This document shows, piece by piece, positions 25,238 through 34,281 of a DNA stretch of 64,000 nt. This stretch comes from Bordetella genomosp. 13 (GTDB taxonomy: Bacteria > Pseudomonadota > Gammaproteobacteria > Burkholderiales > Burkholderiaceae_B). The notes below the pieces were generated by a model, which searched no databases, was not told the origin of the DNA, and saw nothing but the letters and a program-made list of their open reading frames with translations. How positions within the stretch are numbered: position 1 is the stretch's first letter; each line of letters starts with the position of its first letter. A program made the translations under genes and the position numbers. The stretch spans positions 2,480,001 to 2,544,000 of the forward strand of contig NZ_CP021111.1 of assembly GCF_002119665.1 (NCBI RefSeq), read 5' to 3'.

Positions 25238-27388
25238 CTACGAGAACATGCCGCGCATCCGGCTGGCCAGGTCCACCACCGGCGCGGACTGCGCCGCGCG
25301 CTCGCCGCGGCCATGAGGCAGCTCGGGCGGCTTGGGCAGGTGGTCGAACAGCGGCAGCAGCGGCTGCGGAATGAAGCGCGTGCGCGAGGCATAGACGTGG
25401 CGGTCGCCCATGCCGTTCTGCTGGTGCACGTAAAAGCGCTGTGGCACGATGATCTGCAGCCGTTCGCGCGCGCGCGTCATGGCCACGTACAGCAGGCGGC
25501 GCTCTTCCTCGATCTCTTCGCTGTCACCCGTGCTCATGTCCGAAGGGATGCAGCCGTCCACCGCGTTCAGCACGTACACCGCGCGCCACTCCTGCCCCTT
25601 GGCGGAATGGATGGTGGACAGGATCATGTAGTCCTCGTCGCGCAGCGGCGCGCCGGACTCGTCGCTGGTGGCGTTGGGCGGATCGAGCGTCAGCTCGGTG
25701 AGAAAGCGCTCGCGCGTGGGATAGCCCATGGCGATGCGAGCCAGCTGCTCGAGATCGGCGCGGCGCATGGTGGCGTCGCCGTCGTACAGGCGTTCGATCT
25801 GGTCGCCGTACCAGCGCAACGCGATCTCGACGTCCGCGGGCCAGTGGTGGCCGGGCGCGCGCAGCGCGGCGTACGTCTGCACGAAAGCCGTCCACTCGTC
25901 GCGCGCGCCCGCCCCGGGCTTGAACGCGCGCATGGCGTCCAGCGGCTCGGAGGCCTGCGCGAGCTCGTCCATCAGCCGTCCCGCGGTGGCGGGGCCGATG
26001 CCCGGCAGCAGCTGCGCCACGCGAAACCCGGCCATGCGCGTGCGCGGATTCTCGGCCCAGCGCAGGATGGACAACAGGTCCTTGACGTGCGCGGCCTCGA
26101 GGAACTTCAGCCCGCCGAACTTCACAAAAGGGATGTTGCGGCGGGTCAGCTCGAGCTCGAGCGCGACGCTGTGGCTGGCCGCGCGGAACAGCGCCGCCTG
26201 CGACTTCAGCGTGGCGCCGCCTTCGCGCAGCGCCAGCACCTGGTCGGCAACCCAGCGCGCCTGGCCGGCCTCGTCCGACACGGTGACCAGTTCGGGCCGC
26301 TGCGACGAGGCCCGATCGGTGTACAGCTGCTTGGCATAGCGCTCGGGGGCCAGGCCGATCACCGCGTTGGACGCGTCCAGGATGGGCTGCGTGGAGCGGT
26401 AGTTGCGCTCGAGCGTGACCACATGCGCGCCATCGGGAAACTGCCGCGGGAAGTCGAGGATGTTGCGCACCGTGGCCGCGCGGAACGAATAGATGGCCTG
26501 CGCGTCGTCGCCCACCACCGTCAGTCCGCGCCCCTGCGGCTTGAGCGCGATCAGGATGTCGGCCTGCAGCCGGTTGGTGTCCTGGTATTCGTCCACCAGC
26601 ACGTGATCGAAGCGCTCGCCGGTCTCGCGCGCCAGGCCGGGGTCGCGCATCATTTCGGCCCAGTACAGCAACAGATCGTCGTAGTCGAGCGCCTGCTGGG
26701 CCTGCTTGGCCTGCACGTACGCGCGGAACAGGCGCTTCAATTCGTCTTCCCATTGGGCGCACCATGGAAAGACCTGCGCCAGTACGTCGGCGATGGGCGC
26801 CTGGCTGTTGACCACGCGCGAATAGATGGCGAGGCACGTGCCCTTCAAGGGAAAGCGCTCGCTGGTGGCCGACAGGCCCAGTTCGTGGCGCACCATGCCC
26901 ATCAGGTCTTCGGCATCGCCGCGATCGTGCACGGTGAAGGAGTCGGACAGGCCGATGCGCGCGGCATATTCGCGCAGCAGCCGCGCGCCCACGCTGTGGA
27001 AGGTGCCCGACCAGGGAAGCGGCGGCGCCGACTGGCCGGCGCCCAGGTTCATCGCGCGGCGCAGCACGCCGCCCACGCGCCGCTCCATCTCCTGCGCGGC
27101 GCGGCGCGAGAACGTGAGCAGCAGCATGCGCTGCGGATCCGCGCCCCGCAGGACGAGGTGCGCCACGCGATGCGCCAGCGTGCTGGTCTTGCCCGAGCCC
27201 GCCCCCGCGATGACCAGCAGCGCCTGACTCGGGCCTTCTGGCCCCGCGCCGTACTCGGCAGCCTCGCGCTGCGCGGGATTCAGATCGGCCAAGGGGTCGG
27301 GGCGGGCCGTCGAGGCACGCCCGGCTTCGGAGGAACGGTCCGTGAAGGCGCGCCCCGCATCGGCGTGGCTGGAGTCGGGATCGGACAT
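25238..27388 (-). CDS. UvrD/Rep-type ATP-dependent DNA helicase
   Basis: A 716-residue superfamily 1A helicase. Motifs in order are Q-motif LNPAQREAAE, Walker A GAGSGKTSTLAHRV, motif II VDEYQDTN, motif III GDDAQAIYSFRAA, motif IV LERNYRSTQPILDASN, motif V STIHSAKGQEW and motif VI VAMTRARERLQI. It unwinds DNA 3' to 5' in repair or replication restart. It is distinct in detail from housekeeping UvrD and Rep, but which paralogue it is cannot be settled here. The first about 25 residues are a Ser/Asp-rich disordered tail. Start ATG 27388 is the first fitting one. Confidence 0.93.
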   Translation of the reverse strand: MSDPDSSHADAGRAFTDRSSEAGRASTARPDPLADLNPAQREAAEYGAGPEGPSQALLVIAGAGSGKTSTLAHRVAHLVLRGADPQRMLLLTFSRRAAQEMERRVGGVLRRAMNLGAGQSAPPLPWSGTFHSVGARLLREYAARIGLSDSFTVHDRGDAEDLMGMVRHELGLSATSERFPLKGTCLAIYSRVVNSQAPIADVLAQVFPWCAQWEDELKRLFRAYVQAKQAQQALDYDDLLLYWAEMMRDPGLARETGERFDHVLVDEYQDTNRLQADILIALKPQGRGLTVVGDDAQAIYSFRAATVRNILDFPRQFPDGAHVVTLERNYRSTQPILDASNAVIGLAPERYAKQLYTDRASSQRPELVTVSDEAGQARWVADQVLALREGGATLKSQAALFRAASHSVALELELTRRNIPFVKFGGLKFLEAAHVKDLLSILRWAENPRTRMAGFRVAQLLPGIGPATAGRLMDELAQASEPLDAMRAFKPGAGARDEWTAFVQTYAALRAPGHHWPADVEIALRWYGDQIERLYDGDATMRRADLEQLARIAMGYPTRERFLTELTLDPPNATSDESGAPLRDEDYMILSTIHSAKGQEWRAVYVLNAVDGCIPSDMSTGDSEEIEEERRLLYVAMTRARERLQIIVPQRFYVHQQNGMGDRHVYASRTRFIPQPLLPLFDHLPKPPELPHGRGERAAQSAPVVDLASRMRGMFS

Positions 27389-27581
27389 GGGGATAGGCAA
27401 AGACGGAATTGCGCGGAAACCAGCCGGAGAGATTACTGGATATTTGAACAGGAAAAAGTAACACACCGCCCGGAAACGGCGGGTATAGTTAGCGGCGCGA
27501 CGGCTCGCGGTTCAGCGTAGGCGTCGCGTTTCCCACCCGGTCAAGCTCGCAAACCCGCTTCAAAAAAGAAGGGCATACCCC

Positions 27582-29537
27582 ATGATTTCCGTTCGGACAC
27601 CAGACGCGGCACGCCGCGCCCGTGGCGGCTTCTACACCTTGCTCATCGGCATCGTGCTGTTCTCGTTGTCGGCATGCGGCGGCAGTGGGGACGACGATCC
27701 CGACGCGCCCGCGGGACTGAGCTATGCGATGACGTCGGCCATCTACGAGACAGGGGTCGCGATCGCGCCCAACGAGCCGCGCGTCAGCGGCGGGGCCGTT
27801 GACAGCTTTACGATTGAGCCGGCCCTGCCTGCCGGCCTGGGGATGGATGCGGCCACCGGCGTGATCTCCGGTACGCCTACCGCCGCCAGCGCCGCGGCAA
27901 TCTATGTCGTGACGTCGCAGAACGCCTCGGGTAGCGCCACGGCGCGCCTCGAGATCGAAGTGCGCGAGCGCATCGCCGCGCCGGCCAGCCTCAGCTACCG
28001 AGACAGCGCCGTCGCCTATACCGTGGGCACGCCCATACCCGACAACACGCCCACCAGCACGGGCGGGCCCATTGCCGGCTACACGGTCAGCCCCGCGCTG
28101 CCCGCCGGACTGGACCTGCATCCGGAAACCGGCGTGATCAGCGGCACGCCCCAGGCCGAGACGCCTGTCGCCACCTACACCGTCACCGGCACGAACGCCG
28201 CGGGCAGCATCGGCACGACGCTCGACATCTCGGTGCAGCCGGCACTGCAGGCGCCCGCCAGCCTGAGCTACGACGCGGCCGAGCCGCTGTACGTATCCGG
28301 TGAGGCCATTCCTGCGAACACGCCGCACGTCACCGGCGGCGCGCCGACAGGCTACTCCGTCAGCCCCGCGCTGCCGGCCGGCCTGAGTCTCAACGCGACG
28401 ACCGGCGTCATTTCCGGCATGCCGTCCGCCCTGCAGGCACAGGCGCCGTACACCATCACGGCATACAACGATGCCGGCAGCGCGCAGTCGTCGGTGCGCA
28501 TCACAGTGACGGGACGAGGCGCCTGGACCAGTATTTCCGCCGCGCTGCCGACGCCCGTCCGCGACGCCACGGCCGTTGCCCTGAACGATGGCCGTGTCCT
28601 GCTCGCTGGCGGCTATGGCCCAACCGGCCCCATCGGCGACGCGACGATATACGACCCGGCCAGCGATTCATTCACCGCGGCCGCGCCGATGCTGGTGCCA
28701 CGCTCGGGTCACACCGCCACGCTGCTGGCCGACGGACGCGTGCTCGTCACAGGGGGCTCGCCTCTGCCGTCCTCCCCCGCGACGAACCATTCCGAGCTCT
28801 ACGATCCCGTGGCAAACACCTGGACCGCGACCGGCTGGTTGAACGAGCCTAGGCAAAGCCATACGGCGACGCGCCTTCCCGACGGACGGGTGCTGGCTAT
28901 AGGCGGTACCACCAACGACGGCTCGATCCAGGCCCACGCTACGGCGGAAATCTACGATCCGGCCACGGGCGTGTGGACGCTGCTGCCCCGTCAGCTTTCG
29001 GGGCCGCGCGCGCAGCACGGCGCCGCACTGTTGGCGGACGGCAGCGCCGTGCTGGTGACAGGGGGCATCGACGGCAGCGCGCTCCTGCAATCGGCGGAGC
29101 TGTTTCCCACGGACCTGGTCACTCCGACGACGCCTATGGCCGTGGGCGGCATGGCGGGCAATCCCACCACGCAAAGCGTTGCGCTGGCAAATGGCAAGAT
29201 CCTGTCCATCGCCGACGGCAGCAGTACCGCCTGGCTGTACGACCCGGCGGATTCGAGCTGGACGACCAGCACCATGAACCAAGTCCGCAGGCTGGCCACC
29301 ATGACGCTGTTGACGGACGGGCGGGTACTGGTCGCCGCGGGGCGCGACGCCACCGCCGCCCTCCTGAACTCCACCGAGATCTACAACCCCGACGTCAATG
29401 CCTGGACGACCGCCGGCAGCCTGACCGCGGGCAGGCACCGCGCCGCCGCGGCGCCCCTGCCTGGCGGACAGGCCGTGGTGCTGGGCGGATCCGATGCAGG
29501 CTCCGTCATGGGGTCCGTGGAGCGATACGTGCCGTAG
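27582..29537 (+). CDS. Ig-like/Kelch-propeller surface lipoprotein
   Basis: A 651-residue predicted lipoprotein with lipobox LSAC (Cys32) followed by a Gly/Asp-rich linker. Residues of about 45-300 form three repeats of some 85-90 residues, each containing ALPAGL and TGVISG, the signature of putative-Ig (He_PIG/cadherin-like) domains. From about 310 to the end there are seven short repeats of the DGRVLxxGG type, each preceded by an S/TATLL-like strand. That is the count expected for a seven-bladed Kelch/galactose-oxidase-type propeller. It is probably exposed at the cell surface or periplasm and binds a protein or sugar. No catalytic residues are recognisable. Confidence 0.82.
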   Translation: MISVRTPDAARRARGGFYTLLIGIVLFSLSACGGSGDDDPDAPAGLSYAMTSAIYETGVAIAPNEPRVSGGAVDSFTIEPALPAGLGMDAATGVISGTPTAASAAAIYVVTSQNASGSATARLEIEVRERIAAPASLSYRDSAVAYTVGTPIPDNTPTSTGGPIAGYTVSPALPAGLDLHPETGVISGTPQAETPVATYTVTGTNAAGSIGTTLDISVQPALQAPASLSYDAAEPLYVSGEAIPANTPHVTGGAPTGYSVSPALPAGLSLNATTGVISGMPSALQAQAPYTITAYNDAGSAQSSVRITVTGRGAWTSISAALPTPVRDATAVALNDGRVLLAGGYGPTGPIGDATIYDPASDSFTAAAPMLVPRSGHTATLLADGRVLVTGGSPLPSSPATNHSELYDPVANTWTATGWLNEPRQSHTATRLPDGRVLAIGGTTNDGSIQAHATAEIYDPATGVWTLLPRQLSGPRAQHGAALLADGSAVLVTGGIDGSALLQSAELFPTDLVTPTTPMAVGGMAGNPTTQSVALANGKILSIADGSSTAWLYDPADSSWTTSTMNQVRRLATMTLLTDGRVLVAAGRDATAALLNSTEIYNPDVNAWTTAGSLTAGRHRAAAAPLPGGQAVVLGGSDAGSVMGSVERYVP

Positions 29538-29550
29538 CGCGCGGGTCGGA

Positions 29551-30462
29551 ATGATCATGAGCCTGCTGGTCGGCACCGCGTCCTGGACCGATCCCACGTT
29601 GCTGGCGTGCGGCCGCTTCTATCCACCGCACGCCAAAGACGCCGAATCGCGCCTGCGCTTCTATGCCGACCATTTCGACACGGTCGAGGTCGATTCCAGC
29701 TACTACGCCCTGCCCGATCCTTACACGGCCTATCTGTGGACCCAGCGCACGCCGCCGGGGTTCGTCTTCAACATGAAGGCCTTTCGCGCCTTCACCGGCC
29801 ATCGCATCCCGTTGAAGGCGCTGCCGGAAGACCTGCGGCGCGACTGGCCCGACGCGCCCGACACACTGTTCGACAACCAGTTGCCCGAGCCCTGGATTGA
29901 TGAACTGTGGCATCGCTTCATGCTGGCCGTCGAACCGCTGCGCATGACGGACCAGCTGGGCGCCATCCATTTCCAGTTTCCGCCGTGGGTGCGGCGCGAT
30001 GCGCGCGGCATCGCCCGCGTGCGCGAGTGCGCGAGCCGCATGCAAGGCCTGACCATGTCGGCCGAGTTCCGCCACCACAGCTGGTTCGACGGCCCCGCCG
30101 CCACCGACGCCACGCTGGCCCTGCAGCGCGAACTGGGCGTGGTGCACACCGTGGTGGACGCGCCGCAAGGCATGGAGAACACGGTGCCCGCCATCTGGGA
30201 AGCCACCCATCCCGACCTGGCCGTCGTCCGCCTGCACGGCCGCAACGCCGCTTCCTGGAACGCCTCCGGCGCCGCGTCGTCTTCGCGCTTCCAGTACGTG
30301 TACACGCCCGAGGAACTGGCCGAGCTGGCGGCCCGCATCAAGAAACTGGCCAGGAAAACGAAGCGCACGCAGGCCCTGTTCAACACCAACTACGAAGACC
30401 AGGGCATGCGCAACGCCGCGGGACTGGCGGCTGCGCTGGACACGGCCTTGACGCCGCGCTGA
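29551..30462 (+). CDS. DUF72 family protein (YecE-like TIM barrel)
   Basis: A 303-residue DUF72 protein, a TIM-barrel family of unknown biochemical role. VGTASWTDPTLL, the segment around YYALPDPYTAYLWTQRTPPGF, AEFRHHSWF and VVRLHGRN are the conserved strands. Start ATG 29551 is 13 bases after the lipoprotein stop; a second ATG at 29557 is equally possible. The close spacing suggests co-transcription with the lipoprotein gene. No signal peptide is visible. Confidence 0.87.
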   Translation: MIMSLLVGTASWTDPTLLACGRFYPPHAKDAESRLRFYADHFDTVEVDSSYYALPDPYTAYLWTQRTPPGFVFNMKAFRAFTGHRIPLKALPEDLRRDWPDAPDTLFDNQLPEPWIDELWHRFMLAVEPLRMTDQLGAIHFQFPPWVRRDARGIARVRECASRMQGLTMSAEFRHHSWFDGPAATDATLALQRELGVVHTVVDAPQGMENTVPAIWEATHPDLAVVRLHGRNAASWNASGAASSSRFQYVYTPEELAELAARIKKLARKTKRTQALFNTNYEDQGMRNAAGLAAALDTALTPR

Positions 30463-30473
30463 CGCCGCTACGG

Positions 30474-30896
30474 CTAGAACGTCAGAGGCTTGATCTTCAG
30501 ACGCTTCGCGCTGCGAGCCAGTACGTCATCCAGGGTCGCCATGCCCCTGGCTTTGGCATCCAGGGCGACCGCCAGATGCAGCGCATCGCCGGCGCGCAAG
30601 CCCGATGCAGCGTCCAGCGTCAGCACCGCGGCACGGTGAAATACCGGGGGGTCTACCGGCAAAAGATATAAATCACTGGCGCAGAGCCGTTCGAAGGCCT
30701 GCCACGCGGCGGCGCCCTGCTCTGCTGTGATCTGCGCCGTTCTCTGCTTGATGCCCAAAGCACTGGCGAACTCGGTCACGCAGCATGCGGCGGAACCCAA
30801 CTCGCCGGCAACACCCGCGTACCATCGGCCCACGGCGCCACTCTTCGGCTCGGGGACGCACAGCGCGACCAATACGCTGGTGTCGACGTAGATCAT
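30474..30896 (-). CDS. vapC: PIN-domain toxin, VapC family
   Basis: A 140-residue PIN ribonuclease. The acidic residues for metal binding are visible: Asp5 in MIYVDTS, Glu42 in VTEFASAL, Asp104 in RAGDALHLAVA and Asp123/Asp124 in TLDD. VapC toxins cut tRNA or rRNA when freed from their antitoxin. Its ATG overlaps the antitoxin stop as TGATG, the usual coupled arrangement with the antitoxin first. Confidence 0.92.
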   Translation of the reverse strand: MIYVDTSVLVALCVPEPKSGAVGRWYAGVAGELGSAACCVTEFASALGIKQRTAQITAEQGAAAWQAFERLCASDLYLLPVDPPVFHRAAVLTLDAASGLRAGDALHLAVALDAKARGMATLDDVLARSAKRLKIKPLTF

Positions 30897-31141
30897 CAGT
30901 AGCGCCCGCCACGGCGCAATTCGTCGATGACCGACTCGCCCTCGGGCATCGACTCGCGCATCTGCTGCAATTGCAGGGCGAACGCCTTGCGGTTCCACTT
31001 GGCGGTGCGAAGGCTGATTCCGCCATCGACCGTCAAGCTGGCCTCGACGCGATCGCCCTCTTTCAGGCCGGTGCTGCGTGCATAGTCAGCGGGGATGCGC
31101 AACGCAAGGCTATTGCCCCACTTCGCCACCAGCAGGTCCAT
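30896..31141 (-). CDS. vapB: AbrB/MazE-fold antitoxin, VapB type
   Basis: An 81-residue antitoxin with an N-terminal AbrB/SpoVT DNA-binding fold (VAKWGNSLALRIPADYARSTGL). A C-terminal tail (KAFALQLQQMRESMPEGESVIDELRRGGRY) would wrap the toxin. It precedes vapC with a one-base overlap. GAGG lies upstream of ATG 31141, and a 26-bp palindrome covers the region just before the gene, as expected for autorepression. Confidence 0.9.
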   Translation of the reverse strand: MDLLVAKWGNSLALRIPADYARSTGLKEGDRVEASLTVDGGISLRTAKWNRKAFALQLQQMRESMPEGESVIDELRRGGRY

Positions 31142-31152
31142 CTTCGCACCTC

Positions 31153-31178
31153 ATGGATATCTGAATTCGGATATCCAT
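31153..31178. promoter_or_regulatory. Near-perfect 26-bp palindrome, candidate VapBC operator
   Basis: ATGGATATC at 31153-31161 and GATATCCAT at 31170-31178 are perfect inverted arms around TGAATTCG, so 24 of 26 positions are symmetric. It lies 11 bases upstream of vapB. On the minus strand a -10-like TAGAAT (31182-31177) adjoins it; no convincing -35 is seen. Binding of the VapBC complex here would block the promoter. Confidence 0.7.
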
Positions 31179-31219
31179 TCTATAACCCTTCGGACCGATG
31201 GAACAGGCGGGCCAGGATG

Positions 31220-32764
31220 TCAGGATCGTCCCTTCCCCTGCCTTGCCACCGCCGCCAGGCTGTCCACCACCACCTCGAACTTGCGCGCGATCTGATTGTC
31301 GGGCACGCAGGCATATCCCAGCAGCAACCCCTGCCGCGCGGGCTCGTCGCCCGCGTAATACCGCGACAGCGGCCGCGTCAGCACACCGCGTTCGTGCGCC
31401 GCCTGCGCCACCCGCTGATCGGGCAGGTCGTCCGGCAGGTTCAGCACCAGGTGCAGCCCGGCATCGCTGGAATCGCGATGCAGCCAATCCGGTCCGAGCC
31501 GGCGGTCGATCAGGTTGACCAGCATCGCGCGCCGCCGTCCGTACAGCATGCGCATGCGCCGCACGTGCGCCGCGTAGTGGCCCTCGGCGATGAAGGCCGC
31601 CACGGCCGCATGGGTCATCAGATGCCCCTCGCGATACAGCTCGGCATGCGCGGCCTGGAAGGCCGGGGCCAGCGCGCGCGGCAGCACCAGGTAGCCCAGG
31701 CGCAGGCCGGGATACATGGTCTTGCTGAAGGTACCCAGGTAGATCACAGGCGCATCCGGCTCCAGGCCCTGCAGCGATGGGATAGGCCGTCCGGTGAAGC
31801 GGAACTCGCTGTCGTAGTCGTCCTCGATGATCCAGCTGCCCCAGCGCCGCGCCAGGGCCAGCAACTGCCGGCGTCGCGCCAGCGACATCACGGGGCCCAG
31901 CGGATACTGGTGCGAGGGGGTGACGAACATGAAGCGCGGCGGCACCTCGACCGGATCGGCCGGCAGGCGCATGCCCTCTTCGTCCACGGGCTGCGGTTCG
32001 ATGCGGATGCCGTTGGCCGACAGCACGCTGCGCGCGCCCCAGTAGCCAGGGTTCTCGATCCACGCCACGTCGCCCGCGCCGCCCAGGATGCGCGTGGCCA
32101 GGTCGATGGCCTGGTGCGAGCCCTCGGTGATGAGGATCTGCTCGGGATCGCAGTCCACCGAGCGCATCAGCGCCAGGTATTGCGCCAGGGCCTCGCGCAG
32201 CGCGGGCAGGCCGCCGCCGTACGAATAGGTCAGCATGTCCGGCGTGGGGCGGCGCCACAATCCGCTGACGATGCGGCCGAACTTCTGGTGCGGAAACTCG
32301 GTGACGTCGGGCACGCCCGGCATGAAGGCGCCCCATTGATAGGGCGAGGCCGATACGCCGTCGACGATGCGCGCGCCGCGCTCGGACAGCGCCGGCCGGC
32401 TGGGTGCGGGCGGCGTGCGGCGCGCGCTGCGGCCGCTGGCCAGGTATGACTCGGGCAGGGTGTGGGCGACGAAGGTGCCGTTGCCCTGGCGGCTGCGGGT
32501 ATAGCCCTCGGCCTGCAGCTGGCTGTAGACGTGCACGACGGTGTTGCGCGCGATGCCCAGCTCGGAGGCGAGGTCGCGCGTGGCGGGCAGGCGCGTGTCG
32601 GCCGGAATGGTGCCGTCGAGGATGGCTTCGCGCAGGCCGCGGTACAGCCGCTGGTTCATGGGCCCGTCGGAGGCGTCGCCCAGACGCAGCAGCAACAGGT
32701 CGCCGACGATGGACCTCAATGGTTCTACCTGATAAGCGGAAGTGGTTCCTCGGGATGGGGCCAT
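31220..32764 (-). CDS. MocR/GabR-type regulator (GntR HTH plus aminotransferase domain)
   Basis: A 514-residue fusion. Residues of about 40-105 form a GntR winged helix (RLPATRDLASELGIARNTVVHVYSQLQAEGYT). The rest is a fold-type I aminotransferase domain that binds PLP through Lys348 in GTFSKTMYPGLRLGY. In Bacillus, GabR senses PLP plus GABA and activates gabTD. Here the gene is divergent from gabT-gabD, so the same role is very likely. The intergenic region is short and AT-rich at its gabR end. A -10-like TTTAAT only six bases before its ATG would give an almost leaderless transcript. Confidence 0.9.
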   Translation of the reverse strand: MAPSRGTTSAYQVEPLRSIVGDLLLLRLGDASDGPMNQRLYRGLREAILDGTIPADTRLPATRDLASELGIARNTVVHVYSQLQAEGYTRSRQGNGTFVAHTLPESYLASGRSARRTPPAPSRPALSERGARIVDGVSASPYQWGAFMPGVPDVTEFPHQKFGRIVSGLWRRPTPDMLTYSYGGGLPALREALAQYLALMRSVDCDPEQILITEGSHQAIDLATRILGGAGDVAWIENPGYWGARSVLSANGIRIEPQPVDEEGMRLPADPVEVPPRFMFVTPSHQYPLGPVMSLARRRQLLALARRWGSWIIEDDYDSEFRFTGRPIPSLQGLEPDAPVIYLGTFSKTMYPGLRLGYLVLPRALAPAFQAAHAELYREGHLMTHAAVAAFIAEGHYAAHVRRMRMLYGRRRAMLVNLIDRRLGPDWLHRDSSDAGLHLVLNLPDDLPDQRVAQAAHERGVLTRPLSRYYAGDEPARQGLLLGYACVPDNQIARKFEVVVDSLAAVARQGKGRS

Positions 32765-32853
32765 CTTAGCATTAAATATTCTCCATCCCGGGCGTGTCGG
32801 TACGCGCCGGCAATCCGCTGTGGCTACGGCCTATTTCCCTATCGAGAATGACG

Positions 32854-34113
32854 ATGAAGAACCAAGACCTGAATACCCGCCGCGCGCAGGCCACCCCGCG
32901 GGGCGTGGGCGTGATGTGCGACTTCTACGCCGTGCGCGCCGAGAACGCCACGCTGTGGGACGCCGAGGGCAAGGAATACATCGACTTCGCCGGCGGCATC
33001 GCGGTGCTGAACACCGGCCACCTGAATCCCAAGGTGCAGGCCGCCGTCGCCGCGCAACTGCAGCAGTTCACGCACACGGCCTACCAGATCGTGCCGTACG
33101 AAAGCTACGTGGCGCTGGCCGAGCGCATCAATGCGCTGGCCCCCATCGAAGGCCCGGCCAAGACCGCCTTCTTCACCACCGGCGTCGAAGCCGTCGAGAA
33201 CGCCGTCAAGATCGCCCGTTCGTACACCGGCCGTTCGGGCGTCATCGCCTTCGGCGGTTCCTTCCATGGCCGCACCATGCTGGGCATGGCGCTGACCGGC
33301 AAGGTCGCTCCCTACAAGCTGTCGTTCGGCCCCATGCCGGGCGAGATCTTCCACGTGCCCTTCCCCGGCGCCGACGTCACGGTGGCCGAGTCGATGAAGG
33401 CGCTGGAAATGCTGTTCAAGACCGACATCGATCCGCAGCGCGTGGCCGCGATCATCATCGAGCCGGTGCAGGGCGAAGGCGGCTTCAACGTCGCGCCGCC
33501 CGAACTGATGACGGCGCTGCGCAAGCTGTGCGACGCGCACGGCATCATGCTGATCGCCGACGAAGTGCAGACCGGCTTCGGCCGCACCGGCAAGCTGTTC
33601 GCCATGGAGCACCACGACGTGCGCCCCGACCTGATGACCATTGCCAAGAGCCTGGGCGGCGGGCTGCCCATCTCGGGCGTGGTCGGCCGCGCCGAAGTGA
33701 TGGACGGCCCGGCCCCCGGCGGCCTGGGCGGCACGTACGCGGGCAACCCGCTGGCGGTGGCCGCGGCGCATGCCGTGCTGGACGTGTTCGAGGAAGATCA
33801 GCTGTGCGCGCGCTCGGCCCAGCTGGGCGAGAAGCTGAAGGCGCACCTGAACGGCCTGCGCGCCAAGGTGCCCGCCATCGCCGACGTGCGCGGCCTGGGT
33901 TCCATGGTCGCGGCCGAGTTGGTCGATCCGGCCACCGGCAAGCCGGACGCCGAGGCGGTCAAGCGTGTGCAGCAGCGTGCGCTGCAGCAGGGCCTGATTC
34001 TGCTCAACTGCGGCGTGTACGGCAACGTGCTGCGCTTCCTGTATCCCCTGACCATCCCCGACGCGCAGTTCGCGCGCGCGCTGGACATCCTGGCCGACGC
34101 CCTGCAAGGCTGA
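32854..34113 (+). CDS. gabT: 4-aminobutyrate aminotransferase
   Basis: A 419-residue class III aminotransferase that converts GABA and 2-oxoglutarate to succinate semialdehyde and glutamate. LIADEVQTGFGRTGKLFAME and AKSLGGGLPISGV, with the PLP lysine at residue 265 (268 in E. coli GabT), identify it. I chose ATG 32854, with GAGAA upstream, over ATG 32848. It is followed by gabD on the same strand and is divergent from the GabR-type regulator. Some relatives prefer 5-aminovalerate, so that activity is also possible. Confidence 0.93.
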   Translation: MKNQDLNTRRAQATPRGVGVMCDFYAVRAENATLWDAEGKEYIDFAGGIAVLNTGHLNPKVQAAVAAQLQQFTHTAYQIVPYESYVALAERINALAPIEGPAKTAFFTTGVEAVENAVKIARSYTGRSGVIAFGGSFHGRTMLGMALTGKVAPYKLSFGPMPGEIFHVPFPGADVTVAESMKALEMLFKTDIDPQRVAAIIIEPVQGEGGFNVAPPELMTALRKLCDAHGIMLIADEVQTGFGRTGKLFAMEHHDVRPDLMTIAKSLGGGLPISGVVGRAEVMDGPAPGGLGGTYAGNPLAVAAAHAVLDVFEEDQLCARSAQLGEKLKAHLNGLRAKVPAIADVRGLGSMVAAELVDPATGKPDAEAVKRVQQRALQQGLILLNCGVYGNVLRFLYPLTIPDAQFARALDILADALQG

Positions 34114-34199
34114 CGCGACATACGGCCGGTTGACGCGCGGTCGCGGAAGCGATCTAGTAGTGTCGACCGGCCCAGACCCGGCCTCAGGCCGCATCGTCC

Positions 34200-34221
34200 G
34201 GGCACGGCCTTTGCTGTGCCC
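34200..34221 (+). other. Hairpin in the gabT-gabD gap
   Basis: GGGCAC and GTGCCC form a stem (with two further weaker pairs) around a loop of about six bases, followed by CGTTCCTTTT. It lies in the 168-base gap between gabT and gabD. It could be a weak terminator, attenuator or RNA-processing element that sets gabD output. The rest of the gap shows no gene. Confidence 0.35.
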
Positions 34222-34281
34222 GTTCCTTTTCCGGCGGCCGCGCGTTGGCGCGCCGCCCGCCCCGATTCCCAAGGAGTTTCC

